Source: Paralithodes platypus (lineage: Eukaryota; Arthropoda; Malacostraca; Decapoda; Lithodidae). Taken from it: a stretch of DNA of 64,000 bases. Shown piece after piece: positions 31,059-40,793 of this stretch (positions are counted from its first letter, which is position 1; each line of letters starts with the position of its first letter). The position numbers and the translations under genes are program-made. The notes beneath the pieces were generated by a model. It made no database searches and was not told where the DNA came from. It saw only the letters and a program-made list of their open reading frames with translations. The stretch covers positions 22,779,651 to 22,843,650 of the forward strand of contig CM064480.1 in assembly GCA_032716605.1 (NCBI GenBank), in the 5' to 3' direction.

Positions 31059-33411
31059 ATCTATCTATCTATTGCCTGACGCCGTGATCCCCGAAGGGGT
31101 GGCCACGAACGAACCGCCCCCATGCACCTCTGTCCCCAGTCAGTCGACGCCCCTCCCCCCAACCAGCACCACCTTCGTTCATGTACTTCCTCACTCCATC
31201 CTTCCACCTCATATTCGGTCTACCTCTCCCCCTCTGTCCCTCCACCTCGCTCTCATACACCCTCTTAGTCATTCTCTCGCTTTCCATACGTTCCATATGG
31301 CCGAACCATCTCAAGTTGTTCCTTTTCACACTTTCCAGCACATCTACCTCCACACCACACCTCCTTCTTACTTCCTCATTAGTCTGTCTATCCCTCCATG
31401 TAACTCCGCACGCACTCCTTAAGTAATTCATTTCCACTGCTCTCACTCTTGGTCTGAGTCTCTCAACCAACGTCCATGCTTCGCTTCCGTAAGTCAGTGT
31501 CGGGATTACCACACTGTCATGCAAGGACTTCTTCACTTCCATACTGACCACCCTATTTCTTGTTACTGCTTTTAGCGTTCCTACAACCTTCTTCCCCTGT
31601 TGTACCCTCTCCCGCACCTCTTCATCCATAGTCCCATCTTTACTCAACACACTGCCCAGATACTTAAAAGAGTTGACGATCTCCATAGCCTGACCGTTCA
31701 GCTTCACCTCACACTCTGTGACTCACCCCTTTCGAAGACCATAACCTTGCTCTTCCCCGTATTTACCTTCAAATTCCGTTTTTCGCACACTGTTCCAAAC
31801 TCATTTACCAGACCCTGCAACTCCCATTCATTATCACTCATCAGAACTGTATCATCCGCAAACAGCAGTATAGGTAGCTTCCACTCAATTCCCTCCCTTT
31901 TCAGCGATACACCAACATCCACTGCTCTTGATAGTATTTCTTTCATAACTCCATCCATATAACAGTAAACAACCACGGGGACATCACACACCCCTGTTTC
32001 AAACCAACATTCAGGTCAAAGAACTCGCTCTGCTCACTCTCCACACGTACTGCCGCCTTTGCACCCTCATACATGCTCTTCACTGCTTTCAGCAACTTGC
32101 CCTCTACTCCGTATATTCTAAGTACTTTCCACAAACCTTCTCTATCCACTCTGTCATAGGCCTTCTCCAAGTCCATAAAGGCAACATACACCTTTTGTTT
32201 CTTCTCCAGATACTTCTCCACAACACATTCAGGGTAAAAATCTGATCTACACATCCTCTTCCCTTCCTAAAACCTCCCTGCTCGTCGCCTATCCATTTCT
32301 CCGTTCTCACTCTCACTCTCTCAATCACTACCCTACTGTATACCTTCCCTACTACGCTTAGAAGACATATTCCTCGGTGGTTACCACACACTCCCTCTTC
32401 CCCTTTGCCCTTATATAGGGGGACTATTATGCCAGTCTTCCAGTCATCGGGTGCACTCCCCTTCTCCCATGCTAGTTTGCACATTTTCCATACCCATTCT
32501 ATCACTATCTCACCACCATACCTCAACATTTCCCACACACTCCATCTGTTCCTGGTGCTTTCCCCAACTTCACTCTTTTCATGGCTTCCCACACTTCTGA
32601 CCTCCTGATCCCCACCTCCTCCTCCACTACTTCTCTTCTTCTCCCTCCCATACCATATCCAGCTATGTTTGCTGGCTCTTCATTCCTTTCATTTAGCAAC
32701 TCACTGAAGTACTCCCTCCATCTTTCGACTCTCTCTTGCTTCTCGGCTAGCATTCTCCCATTCTTATCTTTCACACCCTTACTGTTTCCCTTGCTACCTT
32801 CCCTAACTTTCTTGACTTCTTTCCAGAACAGTTTCTTACTCTCCCTCCATTTTACACTCAGATTCCTTCCAAATTCCTCATCTACTCTTCTCTTACTTTC
32901 CTTCACTACTCTCTTCACCACCCTCTTACTCTCCACGTACCTCGCTCGTTTCTGTCTCTCGGAATCTTCATTCCCTCTGCTACCCAACCACTCTCTATAT
33001 GCTTTCTTCTCTTCCAGCTATTCGTACCTCTTCTGTCCACCATGCTGTACCTTTCACTCCCCTCCCTCTTCTCCTCACTCCACACACCTCCTCACATGCT
33101 GCACAGATCTCATCCTTAAACACCTTGCTCATCTCCTCCACTTCCTCCATAACTTCCAGGTCGAACCCACCTAGTCGTCTTTCCACTGCTCTCCTGTACT
33201 CCTCCCTGATTTCCTCCTCCTGCAACCTCTCCACCCTCCTCACCATTCCACCCTCCTCTCGCCTCCCTCTCGCTCTCCTCACCCACTTCTTTTGTATCCT
33301 AACCTTAGCTACCACTACATAATGATCAGACAGACCCCCTCCAATACCCCTATACACCCTAGCATCCATCACAGATTTCTTCATTCGTTCATCCACACAT
33401 ACATAATCAAT
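31059..33411 (-). mobile_element. RTE-like LINE, 5'-truncated
   Basis: 2,353 bp inserted in the Gypsy-A protease gene, flanked by CAACAACTTATCT at 31046-31058 and 33412-33424. The minus-strand 3' end is a (AGAT)n tail, a short microsatellite tail as in RTE-clade LINEs. The 5' end is cut within the endonuclease. Coding is complete in order but frameshifted many times. Confidence 0.88.
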
Positions 33412-33417
33412 CAACAA
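31069..33417 (-). pseudogene. RTE-like ORF2 remnants
   Basis: From right to left: endonuclease end (GLSDHYVVVAKVRI) at 32995-33417; linker at 32523-32987; RT at 32104-32592 (WKTGIIVPLYKGKG, NHRGICLLSVVGKVY, GGFRKGRGCVDQIF), 31943-32254 (FMDLEKAYDRVDREGLW, VGLKQGCVMSPWLF) and 31704-31991 (LFADDTVLMSD); C-terminal part at 31069-31707 (FKYLGSVLSKDGTMDEEV, LTYGSEAWTL, RWFGHMERM). Six frames are needed, so the copy is dead. Confidence 0.88.
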
Positions 33418-33424
33418 CTTATCT

Positions 33425-33428
33425 CTTT

Positions 33429-33462
<34 letters not shown>

Positions 33463-34254
33463 AAGTTAATAAGCTCAACCAAGAAGAAGTCCATTCGACA
33501 ATCCTGTTGCACCCTGAATCACAAGAATGTGAACCAGCCTCTCAATCCCCAGAGCCAGAGTAAAATAGCCCCACAAAACCTCAGCATTCTCAACCCTCGT
33601 CTGGGAGTAAAGAAAACCTTTCCCAGAACAATCACAAAATACCTCCTAAGAACAAACACCAAAACAAAATTTGAAACCCCCAAAAATCATGCCCACAAGA
33701 CCTCCGTGAAACCTAAAGATTCAGCCCCTACCCCCATCAAAGCTGAAAGAGAAAAGCCCATATATTTGTGTAATGCCCATTCTCCTAGCCCATATTCTAC
33801 TACAACTATTTCAGAAAATGCCGTGCACCCTTCTTTAAATGTTTTGCTGAATACTCCCAATGACATTGACCATCCTTTGCAACCTTCCGTGCCACCTTCT
33901 TTCCAGGTCACCCCTGATAAATGTCCTAGGCAAGCCCTATCCAATGATCAAATGAATGTACATGGGTGGTGCACCCAAATTACGCATGCCCCCCTCTGAA
34001 ATCCAATTTTCTATGTTTCTCATTCTCCCAACCACAGCCGAAATGTCGCAGGTACCCCTCCCCTCCGCGTTTTCTATGCCTAACCCTGACACACAGAAAA
34101 CAAACATGCCCACACACCCTAAAACAAATCACATGCCAGAACCCCCTTTAAACTGCACTCCCATTGTTGTCGGGCTGACAACACCTTCCCCCCATGAACG
34201 TGTGTACGGAGTAGCCCCCCTCTTATTACCGTTTCATCACCAAGCACAAGGGTA
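33425..34254 (+). pseudogene. Gypsy-A protease-RT linker joined to an integrase remnant (core deleted)
   Basis: After the LINE, a run of about 30 A (33430-33459) encodes poly-Lys, then a Lys/Pro/Thr-rich linker to about 33999. Near 34185 the sequence jumps to SPHERVYGVAPLLLPFHH, which in Gypsy-B lies after the integrase DDE core (ISPHERVYGVPPLLLPFHH). RT, RNase H and the integrase catalytic core are therefore deleted, roughly 3 kb judging from Gypsy-B. Confidence 0.82.
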
Positions 34255-34298
34255 ATAATAATAATAAATATTATTATTATTATTATTATTACCCTACG
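34248..34298. repeat. Palindromic (TAA)n/(TTA)n microsatellite
   Basis: AGGGTAATAATAATAATAAA is followed by TATTATTATTATTATTATTA and then CCCT. The two arms are complementary and could fold into one long hairpin. It sits inside the integrase C-terminal coding remnant and breaks the alignment with Gypsy-B. Confidence 0.8.
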
Positions 34299-34334
34299 CA
34301 CCGCCCAAAACTGCCAATACACTAAACACGACAA

Positions 34335-34526
34335 CACCCTTGATCAGAACCCCTTCGCCATTCACGATACCGTGATGGTGGCCAAGCTTCCGGTCATCAA
34401 TAAATTAGGCCCGAGATATGTCGGACCTTATACGGTCACCCAAATCCCAAATGCCTATCAAACCACCATAAATTATCACGGCGAGACTCGCACCTACATA
34501 AATAGATTTATTAGAATTTTTAAACC
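34335..34526 (+). pseudogene. Gypsy-A integrase C-terminal domain remnant
   Basis: QNPFAIHDTVMVAKLPVINK, then LGPRYVGPYTV and FIRIFKPL, match the Gypsy-B integrase C-terminal (GPY/F-type) module. GPRYVGPYTV is the GPY/F motif. The frame then runs into a non-Gypsy stretch (34527-34586) and stops at 34570-34572. Confidence 0.82.
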
Positions 34527-34586
34527 CCTAACTAATTATTATGTTCCTTCCAACAACCAACTATACTCCTAAAATTGATTAATGAA
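34527..34586 (-). repeat. SINE tail fragment
   Basis: About 60 bp (TAATTATTATGTTCCTTCCA...CTCCTAAAATTGATTAATGA) near-identical to 39480-39535, the tail part of the tRNA-headed SINE in the 3' LTR, and absent from Gypsy-B at the same place. Best read as a 5'-truncated SINE copy. It could instead be the sequence from which the SINE took its tail. Confidence 0.5.
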
Positions 34587-35786
34587 AAGATAGTATCCCC
34601 CCTACCAACCCCGACTCTGAGTTAACAACCCCCTGCACTCAACCGCCTTCCTTATTCAGCCCCACCTCCCCAACCAACATTCCATCACAACCAAAACCTC
34701 CTACACCACCTCCCCCTACTTTTCGCCAACACACCCCCTGAACCCCTCCCCCCTCCGCGTTGTCCCCCAGAGTAACACCCCCCCCCCTCCCCTACCGTAC
34801 CTGTATCTTCCACCTCGGACAACAAGTTTCAACAAACAAAACACATACCTCACAAACGCTCACAAACCACAAACCGTTACCAATTACGTCCACGAGTATC
34901 TTACAAAACCTACCCTGCAAAACCACATCTAACCAAACGCTTACAAAAATTACCCCCCCCCCCCATCACAACAATCCTCTTCAACCTCACCTTCTACCTC
35001 AACCAGAAAACCCCCTCGCTCCCCACCCATCTAAAAAAAAAAAACCCCACCCCCTCCATCAGAAAACCTCTAGTTTCATCACAATCTCCATCTCCCCCCC
35101 CAGTCCACAACCGAACTCATCAACATCCACATCTCCCATGTCTTTCCTACCACCCAAACCCCCCCAACATCATAGACCATGATTATGCCATCAGAAAATC
35201 AACAACCATCATCGATAACAGAAGAACCAGCTCCTCCACAATGACCACCAACTTAACCCCATTTTCCTTACCAATTCGACTTGCCCCCTTTTCCCTCCAC
35301 CCTTCCTCCGTCCGCAAGTAAACACCACAACACGCCTACCTCGTCAACAACAAATACTGCAACTACCACAACCCCCACCTCACCTCCTCGCACCCCCAAC
35401 CCAAAGCCGCCACGATACAGGACATCATCCAGTGACTCAAGCCCCGAAATCAAAACCCGCCACACCATACGAACTAAATCAGGACGTTTAGTCATCCGAC
35501 CTAACCGGTTTTCTACCATCCTCGAAATTAACACAGAAAATTCCACATCTCCAACAATCCACCCCACACACACACCCATGCTAAGAATCGCCAACATTTA
35601 CCCCTCACCACACACACCGACACGACACCCGGTCACCCCCCCCCAGCTACACAGCCACCTGGTACCTCTACGTCCGCAGAGCGGTATGACCTGTCCACGC
35701 ACCCTGCCTCTAACGTCACTCACTACCCAGACCCCACCGTCTTCACATCAACCTCTTCCACCGTACCTGACCAACCAGCCACTATA
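34587..35786 (+). other. Gypsy-A post-integrase Pro/Thr-rich region
   Basis: 1.2 kb of C-rich sequence in broken frames (34760-35182, 35281-35787) encoding Pro, Thr, Ser and His runs. It corresponds to the Pro-rich tail of the Gypsy-B integrase frame. Within it, RTKSGRLVIRPNRFSTI resembles the basic R-x-S-G-R-x-x-x-x-P-x-R-F motif common at Gypsy Pol C-termini, and LRIANIYP matches LRIASLYIP in Gypsy-B. Contains C homopolymers. Confidence 0.6.
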
Positions 35787-36335
35787 ATGTCGCCAACACC
35801 CTTCATAAAGAGAATCAAAATCTCTACGGACTCAGGACAACTGGTCCACATTCGATTCCAGCACGAAGCCCTCACGGCCGCCATCATAAATGCCACAACG
35901 TCCTTCCTTCAGGTGACCATCGACCCCCACAAGACCCCGGATGCCCGCTCCATCGATTGGTGGGAACTCCTCCATACATTACCAATGACCCACCACCAAG
36001 GAGACTCTCTCTCCTTCACACTTGAGGCTCGGGGACGAGCCTATAACGAAGGGGAGGGAAGTAAAATACCCACAAAAAGGATTTCCCCCTCCACTCTCCC
36101 AAGCAGCAACCCAGTAACAATCCCGAAAAAACCAGAGCGAAAGCCGACCGACACGAAGGGACCCAACAGCCAGAGGAGAAAGAAGAACACGCACACAGGA
36201 TCAAAGGACGCCGCCACACCTGTCATTCAACGAAGGGTCGCCCGGGTGGACCAGGAGACCGATACCAACACGGCAGGAAAGCAAAGGACCCCAAAGGCAT
36301 GTCGGCCAAGAGTGATTTACTCCCAACCTTTTTAA
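35787..36335 (+). CDS. Gypsy-A ORF3, conserved protein of unknown function
   Basis: 182 codons starting where the Pro-rich region ends. Residues 5-95 are conserved with Gypsy-B ORF3: PFIKRIKISTDSGQLVHIRF, TFLQV-type core (SFLQVTIDPHKTPDARS), WWELLHTLPMTHH, SLSFTLEARGRAYNEGEGSK. The last motif is encoded by the polypurine tract, so the reading frame runs on into the LTR for about 90 basic residues. No signal peptide or membrane segment is visible, which argues against an envelope. Intact although the polymerase is deleted. Confidence 0.65.
   Translation: MSPTPFIKRIKISTDSGQLVHIRFQHEALTAAIINATTSFLQVTIDPHKTPDARSIDWWELLHTLPMTHHQGDSLSFTLEARGRAYNEGEGSKIPTKRISPSTLPSSNPVTIPKKPERKPTDTKGPNSQRRKKNTHTGSKDAATPVIQRRVARVDQETDTNTAGKQRTPKACRPRVIYSQPF
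36048..36061 (+). promoter_or_regulatory. Gypsy-A polypurine tract
   Basis: GAAGGGGAGGGAAG immediately before the 3' LTR start TAAAATACCC. The same tract (GAAGGAGAGGGAAG, minus strand) precedes the Gypsy-B LTR. It primes plus-strand synthesis and here also codes for part of ORF3. Confidence 0.82.
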
Positions 36336-37194
36336 CATCCACAGCACCTATATACCACACACATAATCATACTAAGGTAAATAATATAATTCTACCAGTG
36401 TCAAATATGATTCTCCCCAGTTGTAATACCGACCAAATCATTTAACCACGACTCTATGCGCACGATAACCCTATGCCCAGTTATTGTATTGATTTATATA
36501 TATTTAATTATGACCAATCTGCATACGACCATCTCAAGAGAGAGATGCAGGAAAGACACCGAGTATCTCTCTACATTACGAGTATAGATATATGTAGCCC
36601 CCATGCCCAGTCGTTCCCTCCTAGTAACTAAGTGTATATGTAGTTCAGCCAGAGTTATGCCATACCAATATTAATATGACGAAGCGGTAGTCCCTTTGTT
36701 GTGTTGTGTCAAGCGCGTAACAACCAGGTCCCATATGACGACGGCTATAATACCGTCATTTATGCATGTACTCATTTTGGGATAAGTATCTTTATACACG
36801 ATTTTTGTGTCTCTTCCATTTCTTTCCACACCTGTTATACGTCTTGTCAATCACCGTCTTCTAGTATACAATACACATTACTCTGCTTCGTGAACCCATG
36901 CCCAGTTGTAACCTTTTGAGTCACCCTGTCACTTCTTCCCTCAGACACCACTATACCTGTTTTCATCATAGGGAAATGCCACCCCTATGCCCAGAGTGTT
37001 GAGGGTTAATGTCAAAGTTCACGAGAGACAACCGCGACCTAGCCTCACACCAGGCAGCCCACAAAACACAACCCTCCACCTGCAGAGACGTCCATAAGGA
37101 TGTTATAAAGTGCCGATTCAGTTCGTTCCCAAGCCCCAGTAAGTAGAAGGTAAAACCTTATCCTTGTTACCTTCATTAACTATCCTCTAACATG

Positions 37195-37682
37195 TTTTTT
37201 TTTTTTTTTTTTTTTTCTATATTCCAACTACTCCCTCTCGGGCATAGGCTGATAGCCTTTACACTCTACCGCTGAACACGGTGAGGCCCGTGAGGTCTTG
37301 CTCCAGTCTAGGGAGTGAGACATGCGAAGCACCTATTCACGGCTCGAACCCAACTCCATCTCTGAAGCTGCTTCGCCCCTGCGCTTCACAGTATCACTCC
37401 CCAGGCTCGGACCTTCACTCTCAGAATGCCACCTATTGAACAATTAACTCACTAGGCATTGCCCCCCTGTAGCATATTTTGAATATGGGAATATTCATAC
37501 AGTGCTATTTAAACAGGGAACAATGAGGGTATTTTGTTTTGGTGTTTCGGTGTGCACTGATACTAGGTACAGCACAAATTCCATCCCAATAATATCTTCC
37601 CATTGACATATTGGGATTCGAACCCGGGTCCATTGGATTACCAGTCCAGTGGCAAGACCACTCTGCCACACCTCCCCTAATA
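37195..37682 (-). mobile_element. tRNA-derived SINE (tRNA-Thr-like head) with poly(A) tail
   Basis: Interrupts CTAACATG/TATAGCC of the LTR, continuous at 19998-20014 in the 5' LTR. The head, on the minus strand from about 37682, has an A-box-like TGGCAGAGTGGTC and B box GGGTTCGAATCC around an anticodon-like loop CTGGTAA (GGT, Thr). The opposite end is poly(A), seen as 20+ T at 37195-37217. The body of ~400 bp is not recognised. It is a pol III SINE, not a functional tRNA gene. Confidence 0.8.
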
Positions 37683-37759
37683 ATGTATAGCCAAACTCAC
37701 AACTTGGTCCAGAAGGACAGACAGCGCGAGGCTAGGAAAACCACCTCGAACCCCCTTAA

Positions 37760-38209
37760 CCCTTGTTTAGCAGGACCCGACTTAAGTCGGCCTAGAGAAC
37801 CAAGGACTAAGTAGCGGGGCCCGACTTAAGTCCGTGTGCAATTTTTGAGCAATAATGGTTCTGAGAGAGAGACGAGCGATGGGAGGAGCGTAGGTCGGCT
37901 CATGACCGCGCGACTACTGACGTTCCCTCCACACACATCCACACTCACTGCCTCGCTACACAGGGAATTATGTAAGGATATTAACGTATTTTAACGTCTT
38001 GCACGATCGTTGCAAGAGAACGCGTGGTCGTAGAAGGATGGTTCTGGTGTCATTGGAAAGCTCAATTTACGCCCTTTCAGGGATACATAATTGTATTACG
38101 CTCTGGCTCTTGATAATGCATGAAAAAGAGCACGGAAACAAGGTCGTTTAGGGTAAAACCACCCGCTTGCCAGGTAGTAGAAGTTACCGACCTAGCCGCT
38201 CGTGGAGTG
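37760..38209. mobile_element. TTAA-flanked MITE in Gypsy-A 3' LTR
   Basis: 450 bp between TTAA (37756-37759) and TTAA (38210-38213). The 5' LTR has one TTAA in CCCTTAAGAGTGTG at 20078-20091. The ends (CCCTTGTTTAGCAGGACC and, inverted, CACTCCACGAGCGGCTAGG) are only weakly alike. It holds two copies of CCCGACTTAAGTC. No coding region. Confidence 0.75.
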
Positions 38210-39478
38210 TTAAGAGTGTGTTTTCCACCCCCCTGACTTGCACGTTAACAAAACCACTATTCATAACCCCCATGAGTGATCCTCGAAAGTGAAAACTAGA
38301 TTCAATGATCAACCATAACTAAAAGTGTATCTCATGACAACCTAAAATCATATCACAACCCAATTAACGTAAAGAACTCCATGCCGCAGTATTTAAGGTG
38401 CGGCCTGCCCCCCTACCCCAAGGGACCCCACCAACTCCCCCGACCTGCACGTTTTTCCCCGCGTAGGTATATATTGACCCAGACGGGCCAACCAAATTCT
38501 GGCCAAACACCAGATGAGCCTCCAACCTAAAACGAACTAAAAGTTCTGGTTACCTGCCAAAATGCTATCCTATCCCACCCTTAACCAAACCCAAAATCCC
38601 CCTTAACCAGTCCTAGATTCCTAATAGCATTTCAGCTAGACCAGAGGATACTTATGTGTAATGATGAATAATGCCTTCCAGCATGGGCCAGTACGGTGCC
38701 CAGTAAAGTATTGCCCCCCCCCCCCCCCCCCCCCCCCTCCCTTGACCAAATCCTACTCTATACCACTCTAATAGTAACTTGTACTAGAGTAAAGATGTCC
38801 ACAATAACCAATCATATTACGGACTACATACTGAAGAGATAAAGACCTCTTTCACACACCCCCTAAGTTAAAAAGATTAAATTAACTTCTGCCTGACCCC
38901 CAACATCCAATAGTTCTAGAACATTCTCCCCCCCTTTGACCAAACCTATAAATGCTCCCCCCGAGACAAAGATCGGCCAGTTCATTATTAGCTCTCAAAT
39001 CAACGGCCTACCGCTCTGTTTGAAAGTCTAGTATACTCCGTCCCTCAAGATCCCTGATAATTCAGCACCCCGTAGTCTGTGAAATCTGTGAGTAGGTAAA
39101 TTAACCTTTTGTGAATATTTTATTATACCCGGACTCCCGAAAGGTAATATCATATCTACAAATGACTAATTTACCAATAAGAATTATTGATTGTCTTATA
39201 AACGCATTGTAGTGTGTCCTCTTCTACTTGGGTTTACAAGCAATCATAGAGTGTAGTAGTAACTCCTTTTGAATGGCACATTGGATTCTGGACTCCCAAA
39301 GTTAATGGTTATCCATCCGAGTACGTTTTCTGTTGTAATTTAGAGGTTGTTGAAGCAGAAAAAACCCGCCTTTCCAACAGTGACTAAATTAGAATAGTGG
39401 ACACTAATACCTCAAACTCATACTTGATCTAGGACAGAAAGATCTTGCTATGTTAGAAGGGATTATGCGAGAAACTCT

Positions 39479-39617
39479 TAATTATTATGTTCTTTCCACC
39501 AACCAACTTTACTCCTAAACTCGATTAATGAAATTAACAAACACATGTGGCAGTCCGGGGATTCGAACCTAGGATGCTCACACCGAAAATCAACACACTT
39601 ATGCATTGCACCACGAA
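39479..39617 (-). mobile_element. Small tRNA-headed SINE
   Basis: 139 bp absent from the 5' LTR (28440-28460). On the minus strand it begins with a tRNA-like head (39540-39617) having a B box GGTTCGAATCC and CCGGACTGCCAC, and ends in ~60 bp of AT-rich tail matching 34527-34586. The duplication at its edges is unclear. Confidence 0.65.
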
Positions 39618-40793
39618 GACTCTGCAAGAATAAATCCTTGGTAACAATTGTCTGTGGCCTCCCAAACAGAATTGTTAAATAAAAGGTTTCCAAACCGCCC
39701 GAGTTCCTTGAACCTCTTTCAAAGACCAGAGACAGATAAGAAAGTTGCTTTTCCCGACTATCTTACGTTCGTCCGATACCTTGTTAATCCGGCCTGTGCC
39801 TGAGACATTGTATTTAAGGTCCCCATCCAAGAGTAACATATCGGAACTTCATCACCGGTTAAGCAAGTAACCCATCTGTAACCTTCTCTACACTACCGGA
39901 CAACTTAGACGGCCCCAGAGCAGCTTGTAACCCCCGACATCACCAACTCAAGATAACCAGGAAACTCCATCACAGTGCTAACTCTCAAAAGTATCAGTGC
40001 TACGATACTATTAATTCTACCATACAGTGTATTCTATTTTGTCTCAATTATCTCTGATGTTACGAAGAAAGTGATTACTATGCTAGTGTGTGTTAAAGTA
40101 TATCAGTGAATCTAAGACTAGGCAAACTGACTCCCATAATTATTCTTGCCACCAGGTTTAACCGCACCGAAGAAATAAGCCTTAATTAATTGGACTACGG
40201 CTCGAGTGAAAGCAATTCTAAAATAAGTGATTTTTATTGTTAACCAGAAACCTGAATCGCCCTCACTGATATTCTGTCTTAAGTGTTATCTAGACAAGTG
40301 AACATACCAAACCAGTGAAGCTAGCTACTGTTATTCCCTTTACGTACCTTCTTGGGAACAACTATATTACTGTACTTATATTTTCATCTTTGATTACGAG
40401 TCATATTACCAAAGATTTAACATAACGAGATACCTAGCCTGTGTGATTCGTGTACCCTACATATCGTTGAAGTAATTGTGATCAGAAGAATAATACCTGA
40501 ACGTTGGAAGTGGGAAGTGTGTCTCTATCTAAATCCGCGATAAGTGCTAGAGATTATAAAAGTCCAAAGTACGCATTTGACTTATCCAGTTTACCATTGT
40601 TTCTTGTGCATATATAACCATTATTCTGCCTAGTGTTGTGGAGAATAAAGCTGCATTATAAACCATTCTTTTGATATTATCTATGTCCCCTATTGATTCC
40701 ATTTGTGTACTGTGCATGAAATCCTATAACCCAATCTTGTAGAACCCACCTATACCAAGTTAATCCTGCATAAAAACAGGGCATAACAGTATG

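Larger units (their letters stand above)
7334..40788 (+). mobile_element. Gypsy-A, nested LTR retrotransposon (whole unit)
   Basis: Bounds rest on three things. Both LTRs start with TAAAATACCC (7334, and 36062 right after a polypurine tract). Both end in GCATAACA (29619 and 40788). The unit is flanked by GTATG at 7329-7333 and 40789-40793. Between the LTRs are gag, protease, an integrase C-terminus, a Pro-rich stretch and ORF3. Subtracting recognised insertions gives LTRs of about 3.6-3.8 kb. The RT, RNase H and integrase core are missing, so the copy is not autonomous. Confidence 0.85.
36062..40788 (+). repeat. Gypsy-A 3' LTR with three insertions
   Basis: 4,727 bp, about 3.65 kb without the SINE (37195-37682), the MITE (37760-38209) and the small SINE (39479-39617). 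It begins TAAAATACCC and ends GGGCATAACA, followed by the GTATG duplication. AATAAA at 40644-40649. The long C-homopolymer at 38716-38735 corresponds to the shorter one at 20598-20607 in the 5' LTR. Confidence 0.87.

Noticed and set aside
32581..33322. Plus-strand open frames of 197 and 107 codons over the RTE-like LINE
   Set aside because: Ser/Leu/Thr-rich antisense of a Glu/Arg/Lys-rich RT region. The minus strand carries all recognisable motifs.
37610..37682. A functional tRNA-Thr gene
   Set aside because: It lies at the head of a poly(A)-tailed insertion in an LTR and the acceptor stem is poor. It is a SINE head.
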